The translations under genes and the position numbers were made by a program. A stretch of DNA of 64,000 nucleotides from assembly GCF_014333615.1 (NCBI RefSeq), contig NZ_JACSCY010000008.1, positions 1 through 64,000 on the forward strand, written 5' to 3'. The stretch is from Hymenobacter citatus (GTDB lineage: Bacteria; Bacteroidota; Bacteroidia; Cytophagales; Hymenobacteraceae). The notes under the pieces are model-generated. The model saw only the letters and a list, made by a program, of their open reading frames with translations. It did not search any database and was not told the origin of the DNA. Shown here one piece after another: positions 27,428 to 35,677 of the stretch (position 1 is its first letter; each line of letters starts with the position of its first letter).

Positions 27428-28558
27428 ATGGAAATTCATCCCAAAATCACCCCGATTTACCAGACTTCCGTTTTCAAGTTTGAAGACCTGAACGAGCTGG
27501 AGCTGTATTTCGGAGAGCCGGGAAGCCGCTACCTCTACTCCCGCAATGGCAACCCCAACTCTGATGAGCTGGCCGAGGCCATCAATAAACTGGAAGCCGG
27601 CGCGGGAGCCGTGGCAACTGGTTCCGGCATGGGGGCCATCTTTGCGGCCATGCTGTGCTACTGCCAGGCCGGCGACCATGTGCTGTGCGCCCAGGACATC
27701 TACGGGGGCTCGTCGTCGCTGCTGAATCAGGAGCTGAGCCGCCTGGGTATCAGCGTTACGTACGTACCGTTTGCCGATCTGACGGGCGACTTACAGCCCT
27801 ACCTGCAACCGCGTACCAAACTGCTGCTCTGCGAAACTATCAGCAACCCCTTGCTACGGGTGGTAGACGTGCAGGCAGCGGCGGCGGCGTGCCACGCGCA
27901 TGGGTTGAAGCTGGTGGTGGATAATACGTTTGCTACCCCGGTGCTGACGCAGGTGCTGGCGCTCGGCGCCGATCTGGCCGTGCACAGTGTCACAAAGTAC
28001 CTGGCCGGCCACTCCGATGTGACGGCTGGTGCCGTGGTAGCGCGTACCGCAGAAGATGCAGCGCGCCTCAAGCAAATCGGCGTGACGTTTGGGCTTACCC
28101 TGAGCCCGATGGAAAGCTGGCTGGCCGTGCGGGGGCTGAAAACACTGCGTCTGCGCGTAGAAGCGCACTCGCGTAACGCGGCGCAGATTGCCGATATGCT
28201 GACGCAGCAGCCCAGCGTGCGGGCCGTGTATTACCCCGGCTTGCCTACCCACCCGCAGCACCAGCTGGCCGCGACGCAGGGCCACGGGCTGTTCGGCGGT
28301 ATGCTTTCCTTCCTGCTGGCTGATGAAGACGAAGTGGTGAACCGGGTGATGCAGCGGAGTCAGCGGTTCCCATTTGCGCCGTCGCTGGCAGGGGTCGATT
28401 CGTCGCTTTCTTACCCGGCCGGCACCTCGCACCGCGCCCTCACGCCGGAGCAGCGCACGGAGCTAGGCATCACAACCGGACTGGTGCGGCTATCCGTGGG
28501 TATTGAGCCGGTGGATGAGTTGCTAGCTGATCTGCAACAAGCGCTATCCAAGGGGTAG
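27428..28558 (+). CDS. Cys/Met-metabolism PLP enzyme
   Basis: 376 residues. A member of the cystathionine gamma-synthase / beta-lyase / methionine gamma-lyase family. The PLP Lys is in HSVTKYLAGHSDVTAGAV. Other family motifs are YSRNGNPNSDELAEAINKLE and the C-terminal LSYPAGTSHRALTPEQR and LVRLSVGIEPVDELLADLQQ. The exact reaction cannot be read from these motifs. The start is ATG at 27428 (MEIHPKITPIYQTSVF); an upstream TTG at 27416 is less likely. It stands alone, without metA/metX neighbours. Confidence 0.9.
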   Translation: MEIHPKITPIYQTSVFKFEDLNELELYFGEPGSRYLYSRNGNPNSDELAEAINKLEAGAGAVATGSGMGAIFAAMLCYCQAGDHVLCAQDIYGGSSSLLNQELSRLGISVTYVPFADLTGDLQPYLQPRTKLLLCETISNPLLRVVDVQAAAAACHAHGLKLVVDNTFATPVLTQVLALGADLAVHSVTKYLAGHSDVTAGAVVARTAEDAARLKQIGVTFGLTLSPMESWLAVRGLKTLRLRVEAHSRNAAQIADMLTQQPSVRAVYYPGLPTHPQHQLAATQGHGLFGGMLSFLLADEDEVVNRVMQRSQRFPFAPSLAGVDSSLSYPAGTSHRALTPEQRTELGITTGLVRLSVGIEPVDELLADLQQALSKG

Positions 28559-28674
28559 CATTTTATACTGAGCAGTGAGCCTTTTGTGCGTTATATACTG
28601 CCCGTTGAACTTTATGTACCTTTTTGAGGCAATATTCTACACAATACGATAATTAATCATGCTGTTTTACATAC

Positions 28675-28710
28675 AAAAAGCCCCCGCAACGACGTGTTAT
28701 GGGGGCTTTT
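28675..28710 (-). terminator. terminator of the YitT gene
   Basis: Arms AAAAAGCCCCC and GGGGGCTTTT with a 15-base loop; on the minus strand it ends in TTTTT. It lies just after the YitT stop. Confidence 0.85.
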
Positions 28711-28728
28711 AGGTTATTGCTACCGTAC

Positions 28729-29667
28729 TTAGTGCAAAGGCCTTTTCTTCACCATGCCGCCTTCCGTGTCATCAATCCGATACTGAATAACGAAAGCTTT
28801 GGGGTCGATGCTGCGCACTTCGGCGCGGAGCTGTGGTATTTCCAAGCGCGTAACGACGGTGAAGACGATATCCATGTCCACATTCTGAGCGCCGCGCTTC
28901 CCAAAGCCCCGCTTGCCCTGATACATGGTAACACCCCGACCAAGCTTCTCGGTAATGGCCTGCCGGATTTGCTCGCTGAACTCAGCGGAAATAATCGTAA
29001 CGCCCGTGTACTGCTCAATACCATTCAGTAGGAAGTCGAGGGAGTTGGAGGCCGCTACATAGGTCAGAATCGAATACAGGGCTACATCGACACTGAGCAC
29101 AAAGGCGGCCACGCTGAAGATGAAGATGTTCAGAATCAGAATAACATCACTGACTTTGAGCAGGGGCGTATATTTGCTGATGAGCAGGGCGGCTATTTCG
29201 GTGCCGTCGAGCACAGCGCCGCCTCGCATGGCCAAGCCGATACCCGCGCCGATGAATACGCCGCCAAATACCGAGGTGAGCAGTACATCGTGGGTGACGT
29301 CGGGGAAGTGCACTACGGCCAGGCAAAGCGCCAATCCGGCAATGGCTGCCGCGCTCTTAATGGCAAATTGCAACCCTACCTGCCGGTAGCCCAAAATCAG
29401 GAAGGGTAGGTTGATGAGCGGCAGCAGCGCCGCCAGCGGCACGCCCGTCACGCTAGACAAGAGCATGGAAATGCCCGTTACGCCGCCATCAATGAGGTGG
29501 CTGGATAACAGGAAACCTTTGAGGCCCATACCGGCCGAGAGGATACCCAGCACCACCAAAGCGAAATTGCGCAGCCGGGCTTGCGGGGTGAGGGTAGGGG
29601 CGACGGGTGGGGCAATAGGCGGCACCGGTACTGGTGAGGCCTGGGGAATGGGAGCTTCGTCAGCCAT
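28729..29667 (-). CDS. YitT family membrane protein
   Basis: 312 residues. After a Pro-rich cytoplasmic start (about 1-30) come five or six membrane segments (DUF161, about 32-215), including SSHLIDGGVTGISMLLSSVT and RGGAVLDGTEIAALLISK. A C-terminal soluble DUF2179 domain follows (about 225-305, GVTIISAEFSEQIRQAITEK). The family is widespread and without a proven function. It starts at ATG 29667 and has its own terminator. It is separated from the sugar operon upstream by about 90 bases. Confidence 0.9.
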   Translation of the reverse strand: MADEAPIPQASPVPVPPIAPPVAPTLTPQARLRNFALVVLGILSAGMGLKGFLLSSHLIDGGVTGISMLLSSVTGVPLAALLPLINLPFLILGYRQVGLQFAIKSAAAIAGLALCLAVVHFPDVTHDVLLTSVFGGVFIGAGIGLAMRGGAVLDGTEIAALLISKYTPLLKVSDVILILNIFIFSVAAFVLSVDVALYSILTYVAASNSLDFLLNGIEQYTGVTIISAEFSEQIRQAITEKLGRGVTMYQGKRGFGKRGAQNVDMDIVFTVVTRLEIPQLRAEVRSIDPKAFVIQYRIDDTEGGMVKKRPLH

Positions 29668-29757
29668 GAAAAGCAGAAGATAAAATCGACAGAAGCTGCA
29701 AAATAGGCAATTTGCCCGGCGAAAGGCCTCTCTTTTATCCCTGCCGCAACTGTTGTG

Positions 29758-30909
29758 CTACGGCGCTGCGGGCAAAACGTCGCGTATGGCCCCGGCTACA
29801 CGAGCCAAATCGTCATCGGTGAGCGCAGAGCCAGAGGGTAGGCACAAGCCGCGGGCAAACAGATCGGCACACACGGCGCCGCCGTACATGGGCGCCCCGG
29901 CAAATAGCGGTTGCAAATGCAGCGGTTTCCAGAGCGGGCGACTCTCGATGTTGCGCGTTTCGAGGTGCTGGCGCAGTTGCTCGGGCGTAACCGGAGCGGT
30001 AGCCGGGTCGAGTAGCACGGTGGTGAGCCAGCGGTTGCTGCGGCCGCCCTCGGGCTCGGTGGGCGCGAAGCTGAGGCCCGGCAGCTCGCGCAGCTTGTCC
30101 TGGTACCAGGCAAAGATTTCGCGACGCTTCTTCACGCGGTCCTCAATCAACTCCATCTGCCCGCGCCCAATGCCGGCTAGCAGATTGCTGAGGCGGTAGT
30201 TGTAGCCCACTTCGGAGTGCTGGTAGTGCGCGGCAGGGTCTTTGGCTTGGGTAGCGAGGTAGAGTGCCCGGCGGGCGTGGTCGGCGTTGTTGGTCACCAG
30301 TACGCCGCCCCCGCTGGTGGTCAGAATTTTATTGCCATTAAACGAGAAAAGACCCACATTGCCGAACGTGCCTAGCGGCCTACCCTGGTAGCGCGAACCA
30401 AGGGCTTCGGCGGCGTCTTCCAGCACCGGAATGGCATACTCGGCAGCTATAGCCAGCAACTCCGTGAGCTGGGCGGGCATACCGTAGAGGTGCACCAGAA
30501 TGAGAGCCTTGGGCTTGCGGCCCAGGCGCAGCCGGTCTTCAATGGCCGAGCGCAGTAGGGTAGGGTCGAGGTTCCAAGTGGTAGGCTCACTGTCCACAAA
30601 GACCGGCGTAGCGCCCAGGTAGAGAATGGGGTTGGCCGTGGCCACAAAGGTGAACGACGGACACAGCACCTCGTCGCCCGGCCCTACCCCCAACAGCTGC
30701 AACCCCAGGTGAATAGCGGCCGTGCCCGAGGTGAGGGCCACCGCGTGCGCCACGCCGGTGTACTGGCAAACGTCCTGTTCGAAGCCCGTGAGGTTGGGGC
30801 CAACTGGGGCTACCCAGTTGTCTTCAACAGCCTTATGCAGATAATTCAGCTCGTGGCGGCCCAGGTGCGGGGGCGAAAGGTAAATTCGGTCGTAATCCTG
30901 GCTGCGCAT
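29758..30909 (-). CDS. DegT/DnrJ/EryC1/StrS aminotransferase (PglE-like)
   Basis: 383 residues. A PLP enzyme that puts an amino group on a nucleotide-linked keto sugar, as PglE does for UDP-4-keto-6-deoxy-GlcNAc. The Lys is in GLFSFNGNKILTTSGGGVLV, and ALTSGTAAIHLGLQLLGVGP and the C-terminal SRPLWKPLHLQPLF are family motifs. It is the last of three genes with an acetyltransferase and a sugar-phosphate transferase, the set for a bacillosamine-like sugar. The dehydratase that would supply its substrate (PglF-like) is not here. Confidence 0.92.
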   Translation of the reverse strand: MRSQDYDRIYLSPPHLGRHELNYLHKAVEDNWVAPVGPNLTGFEQDVCQYTGVAHAVALTSGTAAIHLGLQLLGVGPGDEVLCPSFTFVATANPILYLGATPVFVDSEPTTWNLDPTLLRSAIEDRLRLGRKPKALILVHLYGMPAQLTELLAIAAEYAIPVLEDAAEALGSRYQGRPLGTFGNVGLFSFNGNKILTTSGGGVLVTNNADHARRALYLATQAKDPAAHYQHSEVGYNYRLSNLLAGIGRGQMELIEDRVKKRREIFAWYQDKLRELPGLSFAPTEPEGGRSNRWLTTVLLDPATAPVTPEQLRQHLETRNIESRPLWKPLHLQPLFAGAPMYGGAVCADLFARGLCLPSGSALTDDDLARVAGAIRDVLPAAP

Positions 30910-30978
30910 GAAAGGCGGAAGGTGGTAGCAAGGTGGGGAAGGTACGCAGGAACAGCTGAAGCGCCGTGATGTTGGAAG

Positions 30979-31665
30979 CTATACGGCCTTGTGTTGTTTG
31001 ATAACGGCGGCCGGCACGCCCACGGCCGTGCAGTAGGCCGGCAGGTCGCGGACGGCCACGGCGCCCGCTCCCAAGGTCGTATGCGCCCCTACTGTCACTT
31101 GGTTGAGCACCGTGGCATTGGTGCCCAAATAGGCCCCCACGCCCAGGTACGCTTCGCCGCCCACGTTGGCGTGCGGCATCAGGGAACAAAAATCTTCCAG
31201 CACGGCATCGTGGCCCACAGTACAGCCCAGATTGAGCAGTACGAAGTTTCCTACTTGAATATCCGTCGTCAGAATGCAGCCTTGCGTGATGAGGCAGCCC
31301 GCCCCGAAGCGCAGGCGTTGGTATGGCTGGCAGGCCACGCTGGGGTGAATGAGGGTAGGAAACGACAACAGTGGCGAGGTGAGTCGGCCCACAATAGCGG
31401 CCCGGCTGCGGCTGCTGCCCACCGCCACGGCCACGGCCAGCGGCTCGGTAGTAGCGTTGAGGTCGGTGGTGGTACCGAGGTAGGGTAAGTCGTGCAGGGT
31501 AGGGGTGGCGGGGGGCTGGTCGTCGTAGAAGCCGCGCAGGTTCCACATGGGTCGCACCTCGTTGAGCTGGCGTACCAATACCAGCACCTCTCGGCCCAAT
31601 CCGCCCGCCCCAAAAATAACCAGAGGAGTCCCTTGTGATGGAGACGGCGTAGACAAATCACTCAT
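30979..31665 (-). CDS. sugar O/N-acetyltransferase, NeuD/PglD family
   Basis: 228 residues. An N-terminal Rossmann-like part (PLVIFGAGGLGREVLVLVRQ) is followed by left-handed beta-helix hexapeptide repeats (about 100-215, for example FVLLNLGCTVGHDAVLEDFC). The His in GCTVGHDAVLED fits the PglD catalytic base. The start is ATG at 31665, inside the end of the upstream gene (ATGAGTGA, 8-base overlap); the open frame runs 25 codons further. It probably acetylates the 4-amino sugar made by the next gene product. Confidence 0.92.
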   Translation of the reverse strand: MSDLSTPSPSQGTPLVIFGAGGLGREVLVLVRQLNEVRPMWNLRGFYDDQPPATPTLHDLPYLGTTTDLNATTEPLAVAVAVGSSRSRAAIVGRLTSPLLSFPTLIHPSVACQPYQRLRFGAGCLITQGCILTTDIQVGNFVLLNLGCTVGHDAVLEDFCSLMPHANVGGEAYLGVGAYLGTNATVLNQVTVGAHTTLGAGAVAVRDLPAYCTAVGVPAAVIKQHKAV

Positions 31666-32308
31666 GGGGTAGGGTAGAAGACGAGCCAGTGAAGGCGGTG
31701 GTAGTGGCTTGGCCGGCGGCGGTAATGCCCTGCGCCCCAAGTACCCGCTTGATTGTGCGCAGCAGAATCCGCAGGTCCAGCCATAGGCTGAGATGGTCTA
31801 CGTACCACACATCATACCGGAATTTCTCTTCCCAACTGATGGCGTTGCGGCCATTCACCTGCGCCCAACCCGTGATGCCGGGCCGCACGTGGTGGCGGCG
31901 GGCCTGCTCGGGCGAATACAGCGTGAGGTATTGCGCCAGTAGGGGGCGCGGCCCAACCAGGCTCAGGTCGCCGCGCAGTACGTTCCAGAGCTGGGGCAGC
32001 TCGTCGAGGGAGGTGGCGCGCACCCAGCGGCCGAGGCGGGGTAGGCGGTCGGCATCGGGGAGGAGGTGGCCGTGGGCGTCGCGGGCTTCGGTCATAGTTT
32101 GCAGCTTGTAGAGCGTAAACAGCTGTCCATCGAAGCCGGGGCGCTGCTGCCGGAACAACACCCGCCCCCGGTTCTGCACGGCCAGCAGCGCGGCGGCACT
32201 CAGCAGCAGCGGGGCCGTGAGCACCACCAGCGGCGCGGCCAGCGCCATATCCAGCAGGCGTTTGCCGCGGCGGGTATACCAAGAAGCTGGGGTAGAAAGA
32301 TGGGCCAT
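31658..32308 (-). CDS. undecaprenyl-phosphate sugar phosphotransferase, PglC type
   Basis: 216 residues. It transfers a sugar-1-phosphate from UDP to the lipid carrier at the inner membrane, the first step of a glycan. An N-terminal re-entrant hydrophobic helix (RLLDMALAAPLVVLTAPLLL) and the catalytic region (TSLDELPQLWNVLRGDLSLV, GPRPLLAQYL, VRPGITGWAQVNGRN) are all visible. The start is ATG at 32308 (MAHLSTPASWYTRRGKRLLD). It heads the operon; the next gene overlaps its stop. Confidence 0.94.
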   Translation of the reverse strand: MAHLSTPASWYTRRGKRLLDMALAAPLVVLTAPLLLSAAALLAVQNRGRVLFRQQRPGFDGQLFTLYKLQTMTEARDAHGHLLPDADRLPRLGRWVRATSLDELPQLWNVLRGDLSLVGPRPLLAQYLTLYSPEQARRHHVRPGITGWAQVNGRNAISWEEKFRYDVWYVDHLSLWLDLRILLRTIKRVLGAQGITAAGQATTTAFTGSSSTLPHE

Positions 32309-32409
32309 GCGTGCCGCAAAAATACGGTTTCTGTGCCGGAGAAGCTGTAGCTTCGCCGCGGGCTGCGCCGGTGGTGTGGCCGATATGTTACTGATGGGCG
32401 CTCCGGCAC

Positions 32410-32433
32410 CGGGCGCCTGCAAGGCGCCCCTAC
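32410..32433 (-). repeat. TAG-hairpin repeat, head-on copy before ispE
   Basis: GGGCGCCTGCAAGGCGCCCC followed by TAC, ending directly before the ispE ATG. It is the same element as at 20411 and 33421, but here it is not at the end of a gene: it faces into the start of ispE, where it could mask the ribosome entry site. Confidence 0.7.
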
Positions 32434-33246
32434 ATGCTTGTTTTTCCCAACGCCAAGCTCAACCTTGGCCTCTACGTCACCGGCCAGCGGCCCGACGGCT
32501 TCCGCAACCTCGAATCGGTTTTCCTACCCCTGCCCTGGACCGACGCCCTGGAGGCCCTACCCGCCCCCGAAACCACGCTCACGCTCACCGGCCTGCCCAT
32601 CCCCGGCGACCCGGCTACCAACCTGTGCCTGCGCGCCTACGAGCTGCTGAAAGCCGATTTCGACCTACCGCCCGCGCAGCTGCATCTGCACAAAGTGGTA
32701 CCCATCGGGGCCGGGCTAGGTGGTGGCTCTGCCGACGCGGCGTTTGCCTTGCGGGTACTGAACGACCTGTTCAGCCTCCAACTTTCCACCGAAACGCTCG
32801 TTGGCTATGCCAGGCGCCTGGGTTCCGACTGCGCCTTCTTCATTGAAAATAAACCCGTTTTCGCCCATGAAAAAGGCGACGTATTCGCGCCCATCGTTCT
32901 CAACCTAACCGGTACGCCCTGCGTAGTAGTCTACCCCAATCTGCATATCAGCACGGCCGAAGCCTATGCCCGCGTGGTACCTGCCGCGCCGCGCCACGAT
33001 CTGCGCGAGGCACTTGCGCAGCCTATGAGTACGTGGCGCCACACCGTCAGCAACGATTTTGAGGATGTCCTGACGCCGGTATATCCGGTGCTGGGTAGTA
33101 TCAAGCAGCAGCTCTACGATGCGGGCGCTACCTATGCCAGTCTGTCGGGCTCAGGCTCGGCGGTGTATGGGTTGTTTGTGGGTAGGGAAGAGGCGCCGGC
33201 GCTGGCGTGGCCGGCGGAGTACACCGTGTGGCGCGGCCAGCTGTAG
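32434..33246 (+). CDS. ispE: 4-diphosphocytidyl-2-C-methyl-D-erythritol kinase
   Basis: 270 residues; the GHMP kinase of the non-mevalonate isoprenoid pathway. The ATP loop is PIGAGLGGGSADAAFALRVL; the catalytic Lys and Asp are in NAKLNLGLYV and GSDCAFFIENKP; the C-terminal SLSGSGSAVYGLF is also typical. It starts at ATG 32434, directly after a hairpin repeat, and its TAG stop is the first triplet of another copy. Confidence 0.95.
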   Translation: MLVFPNAKLNLGLYVTGQRPDGFRNLESVFLPLPWTDALEALPAPETTLTLTGLPIPGDPATNLCLRAYELLKADFDLPPAQLHLHKVVPIGAGLGGGSADAAFALRVLNDLFSLQLSTETLVGYARRLGSDCAFFIENKPVFAHEKGDVFAPIVLNLTGTPCVVVYPNLHISTAEAYARVVPAAPRHDLREALAQPMSTWRHTVSNDFEDVLTPVYPVLGSIKQQLYDAGATYASLSGSGSAVYGLFVGREEAPALAWPAEYTVWRGQL

Positions 33247-33280
33247 GGGCGCCTTGCAGGCGCCCGTCGTTGCTGATGTT
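33244..33280 (+). repeat. TAG-hairpin repeat, ispE copy
   Basis: TAG (the ispE stop), then GGGGCGCCTTGCAGGCGCCC, then GTCGTTGCTGATGTTG. The stem GGGCGCCT/AGGCGCCC is perfect. Confidence 0.75.
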
Positions 33281-33313
33281 GCGGCCGCCTACCCGTCATT
33301 GCGGCCACTAGCC

Positions 33314-33403
33314 CGTCATTTCGACCGGCGGGATAAATCTCGCTTGATACTAGTTTCTATCTGAAGTCAGCAAGCGAGATTTCTCCCGCTGGTCGAAATG
33401 ACG
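33314..33403. repeat. long palindrome, family B
   Basis: Arms CGTCATTTCGACCGGCGGGA and GCGGGAGAAATCTCGC-type sequence, with a few mismatches. It lies between the ispE and DMT-transporter copies of the TAG-hairpin, so three repeats fill the gap. Confidence 0.8.
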
Positions 33404-33420
33404 TTCAACATCAGCAACAA

Positions 33421-33443
33421 TGGGCGCCTGCAAGACGCCCCTA
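33421..33443 (-). repeat. TAG-hairpin repeat, DMT-transporter copy
   Basis: On the minus strand TAGGGGCGTCTTGCAGGCGC then CCATTGTTGCTGATGTTG; the TAG is the stop codon of the transporter gene. One arm has a single change (GTC for GCC). Confidence 0.75.
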
Positions 33444-34346
33444 CACTACCACTTCGGCTGCGGCCACCCTGCGCTGGCGGCGCTTGTTCCATTGGTCCAG
33501 CACCGGATGAATTAGGACGCTGAACAGGATGATGGCGGTGCCCAAGTAGAAGCCTGCCGACATCTTTTCGTGAAAGAAATACACGGCCAGCAAAATGCCA
33601 TACACCGGCTCCAGGTTGATGGTGAGGTTGACGACGAAGGCCGAAATGCGCTTCATCAGCTCCACTGAGGCCGAGAAGGCGTACACCGTGCACACGCCCG
33701 CCAGCGCCAGCAGCAGCCACCAATCGTTGTCGTGCAACGCCAGTTGCAGGCCCGCGCCGTTGGTGAAATAGCGGCCATAAAAGGGTAGGAATAGCACGAT
33801 GCTCAGGCAGGCCCCAGTCATTTCGTAGAAGGTGAGCTGGGTAGGCGTGTGCCGTTTCACGAACTTGGAATTGAGCACGCTGAACAGCGCCGACAAGCCC
33901 GCCGACACAATGGCTACGCTCAGTCCTAGCAGCTGGTTCAGCTCAGCCTGCGACACAATGTAGAGCCCCACCATCGTGAGCAGCCCCAGCCCTACCTCGT
34001 AAAAACGCACCGGCCGCCACAGAATCAGTGGCTCCAGCAACGACGTCCACAGGGCCAGGGTAGCTAGGCCCGCCAGGCACACACTCACCGACGACAGCCG
34101 CGCCGCCAGGAAAAACGTAATCCAGTGCGCCGCCACCAGCGCGCCTACCCCCAGCAGCCGCGCCGTATCGGCCCAGCCTACCCGCCACGACTGCCGCCGC
34201 ATCAGCAGCAACCCCAGCAGCCCCGCGCTGGCCAGCAACGTGCGCCAGAACACCAGTTCCACCGGCGGCAGCGAAATCAGCTTGCCCAGAATGGCCGTGA
34301 AGCCCCAAAGCAGCACAATAAAATGGAGCCGCAGGTAATCTTTCAT
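33441..34346 (-). CDS. EamA/DMT-family transporter
   Basis: 301 residues with ten hydrophobic segments in two EamA halves. The first half has FIVLLWGFTAILGKLISLPP; the second has SVELMKRISAFVVNLTINLE followed by PVYGILLAVYFFHEKMSAGF, the usual end of the EamA domain. The substrate is unknown. The ATG at 34346 follows LptG/F, with exactly a 125-base inverted repeat between stop and start. Its TAG stop is the first triplet of a repeat. Confidence 0.9.
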   Translation of the reverse strand: MKDYLRLHFIVLLWGFTAILGKLISLPPVELVFWRTLLASAGLLGLLLMRRQSWRVGWADTARLLGVGALVAAHWITFFLAARLSSVSVCLAGLATLALWTSLLEPLILWRPVRFYEVGLGLLTMVGLYIVSQAELNQLLGLSVAIVSAGLSALFSVLNSKFVKRHTPTQLTFYEMTGACLSIVLFLPFYGRYFTNGAGLQLALHDNDWWLLLALAGVCTVYAFSASVELMKRISAFVVNLTINLEPVYGILLAVYFFHEKMSAGFYLGTAIILFSVLIHPVLDQWNKRRQRRVAAAEVVV

Positions 34347-34471
34347 GTGGTGAAATAGTGAGATGGTGAAATGGTGAGTTTGACGTTCTATTGGTGCTAT
34401 TGGCGCAGTTTGAGCAGATGGCGCAGTTAGGACGTCAAACTCACCATTTCACCATCTCACCATATCACCAC
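34347..34471. repeat. inverted repeat that exactly fills a gap between two genes
   Basis: A 40-base left arm (GTGGTGAAATAGTGAGATGG onward, 34347-34386) pairs with 34432-34471 with two mismatches. The left arm begins directly after the ATG of the transporter and the right arm ends directly before the stop codon of the LptG/F gene; on the minus strand the whole intergenic gap is this element. Confidence 0.85.
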
Positions 34472-35548
34472 TTAGCGCGGTACAAACCGGTAGAGTCCGG
34501 CGCCGATGCAGGAGAAAACAATACTGGGCATCCAAGCGGCTAGCAGGGGGTGCATGTCGCCCACGCTGGCCAGGTTGCGGCCCAGAATTACGAAAATGAT
34601 AAATAAAAAGGCCAGCACGAAGCCCAAAGCAATCTGCCCACCCACCCCAGCCCGCGACTTGCGCGAGCTAAGAATCACGCCGATGGCCGTGAGGATGACG
34701 ATGGCGAAGGGGTAGGAATACCGCTCGTATTTCTCGCTGAGGTACTGCTGCGTGTCGTCGGCGCCGCGCTCTAGCTTCTGCTGGATAAAGTCGTTCAGCT
34801 CGGGTAGCGTCATGGTTTCGGCCAGGCGGTACTTGCTGGCGAAGTCCTTGGGGTAGAGGTTGAGCGTGGTGTCGCGGGCGGGCACGGTGAGCAGGCGCTC
34901 CTGCTGCCCGTCAATCACGCGCACCAGCTGCGGCGAGAGGTGCCACACATGCTTGGTAGAGTCCCAGCTGATGGCATCGGCCGTAAGGCGGCGGCGCAGC
35001 TTGGTACCGTCGATGGTTTCGAGGGCAAAGTGGTAGCCGATGTTAGCGGTGTTGTCGTAGCTTTCCATATAGGCGTAGCTTCGCTCGCCCAGCTTCATGT
35101 GCACGTTGCGCCCATCGAAGTGGTAGGGGCGTTTCACGTAGAGCCGCTCGAAGTTGACGCGGGTTTTGTTGGCTATCGGAATCACCCAGCCAATCAGCCC
35201 AAACGTGGCCCCACCAATAATGGCCCCGCCTACCAGGTAGGGCAGCAGCAGCCGGTTGAAGCTCATGCCGCTGGCCAGCATGGCCACAATTTCGGTGCGC
35301 TCGGCTAGCCGCGCCGTCACAAATACCACGGCAATAAATACCGTGATGGGCGACAGCAGATTGGCGAAATACGGAAACAGGTTGATGTAGTAATCCAGGA
35401 TAATCTTCTTGGCAGGCAGATTATGCTGAATAAACTTGTCGTTTTTCTCCGTGAAATCCACCACGCAAATCACGCTCACCAGCAAAAGCACCGTGAACAC
35501 GAACGCCGTGAGAAATTTCTGAATGATGTATTTATCGAGGAGCCGCAT
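34472..35548 (-). CDS. LPS export permease, LptF/LptG family
   Basis: 358 residues. A YjgP/YjgQ permease with three N-terminal and three C-terminal membrane segments around a beta-jelly-roll periplasmic part (about 110-260). Family features are LLDKYIIQKFLTAFVFTVLL at the start, MLASGMSFNRLLLPYLVGGA, and the C-terminal ALGFVLAFLFIIFVILGRNL. It moves lipopolysaccharide out of the inner membrane with LptB. It could be LptF or LptG. Tgt lies upstream, a known order in Bacteroidetes. Confidence 0.9.
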   Translation of the reverse strand: MRLLDKYIIQKFLTAFVFTVLLLVSVICVVDFTEKNDKFIQHNLPAKKIILDYYINLFPYFANLLSPITVFIAVVFVTARLAERTEIVAMLASGMSFNRLLLPYLVGGAIIGGATFGLIGWVIPIANKTRVNFERLYVKRPYHFDGRNVHMKLGERSYAYMESYDNTANIGYHFALETIDGTKLRRRLTADAISWDSTKHVWHLSPQLVRVIDGQQERLLTVPARDTTLNLYPKDFASKYRLAETMTLPELNDFIQQKLERGADDTQQYLSEKYERYSYPFAIVILTAIGVILSSRKSRAGVGGQIALGFVLAFLFIIFVILGRNLASVGDMHPLLAAWMPSIVFSCIGAGLYRFVPR

Positions 35549-35561
35549 TGTTGTTTTTGAC

Positions 35562-35664
35562 TGTCATCCTGAGCGGAGCGAAGGACCTTCTCACGGCAGA
35601 ACGAGTCGTTGTTATCATTAATCGTTCTGCCGTGAGAAGGTCCTTCGCTCCGCTCAGGATGACA
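35562..35664. repeat. long palindrome, family A
   Basis: Both arms are of the GAGCGGAGCGAAGG type (TGTCATCCTGAGCGGAGCGA and complement). The pairing is nearly perfect, with AACGAGTCGTTG in the left centre. It lies between tgt and the LptF/G gene. Confidence 0.85.
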
Positions 35665-35677
35665 CAAGCATTTATGA

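Noticed and set aside
35476..35667. 63-residue open frame beginning MCHPERSEGPSH
   Set aside because: This is the translation of a family A palindrome arm; such peptides appear wherever the repeat lies and are not genes.
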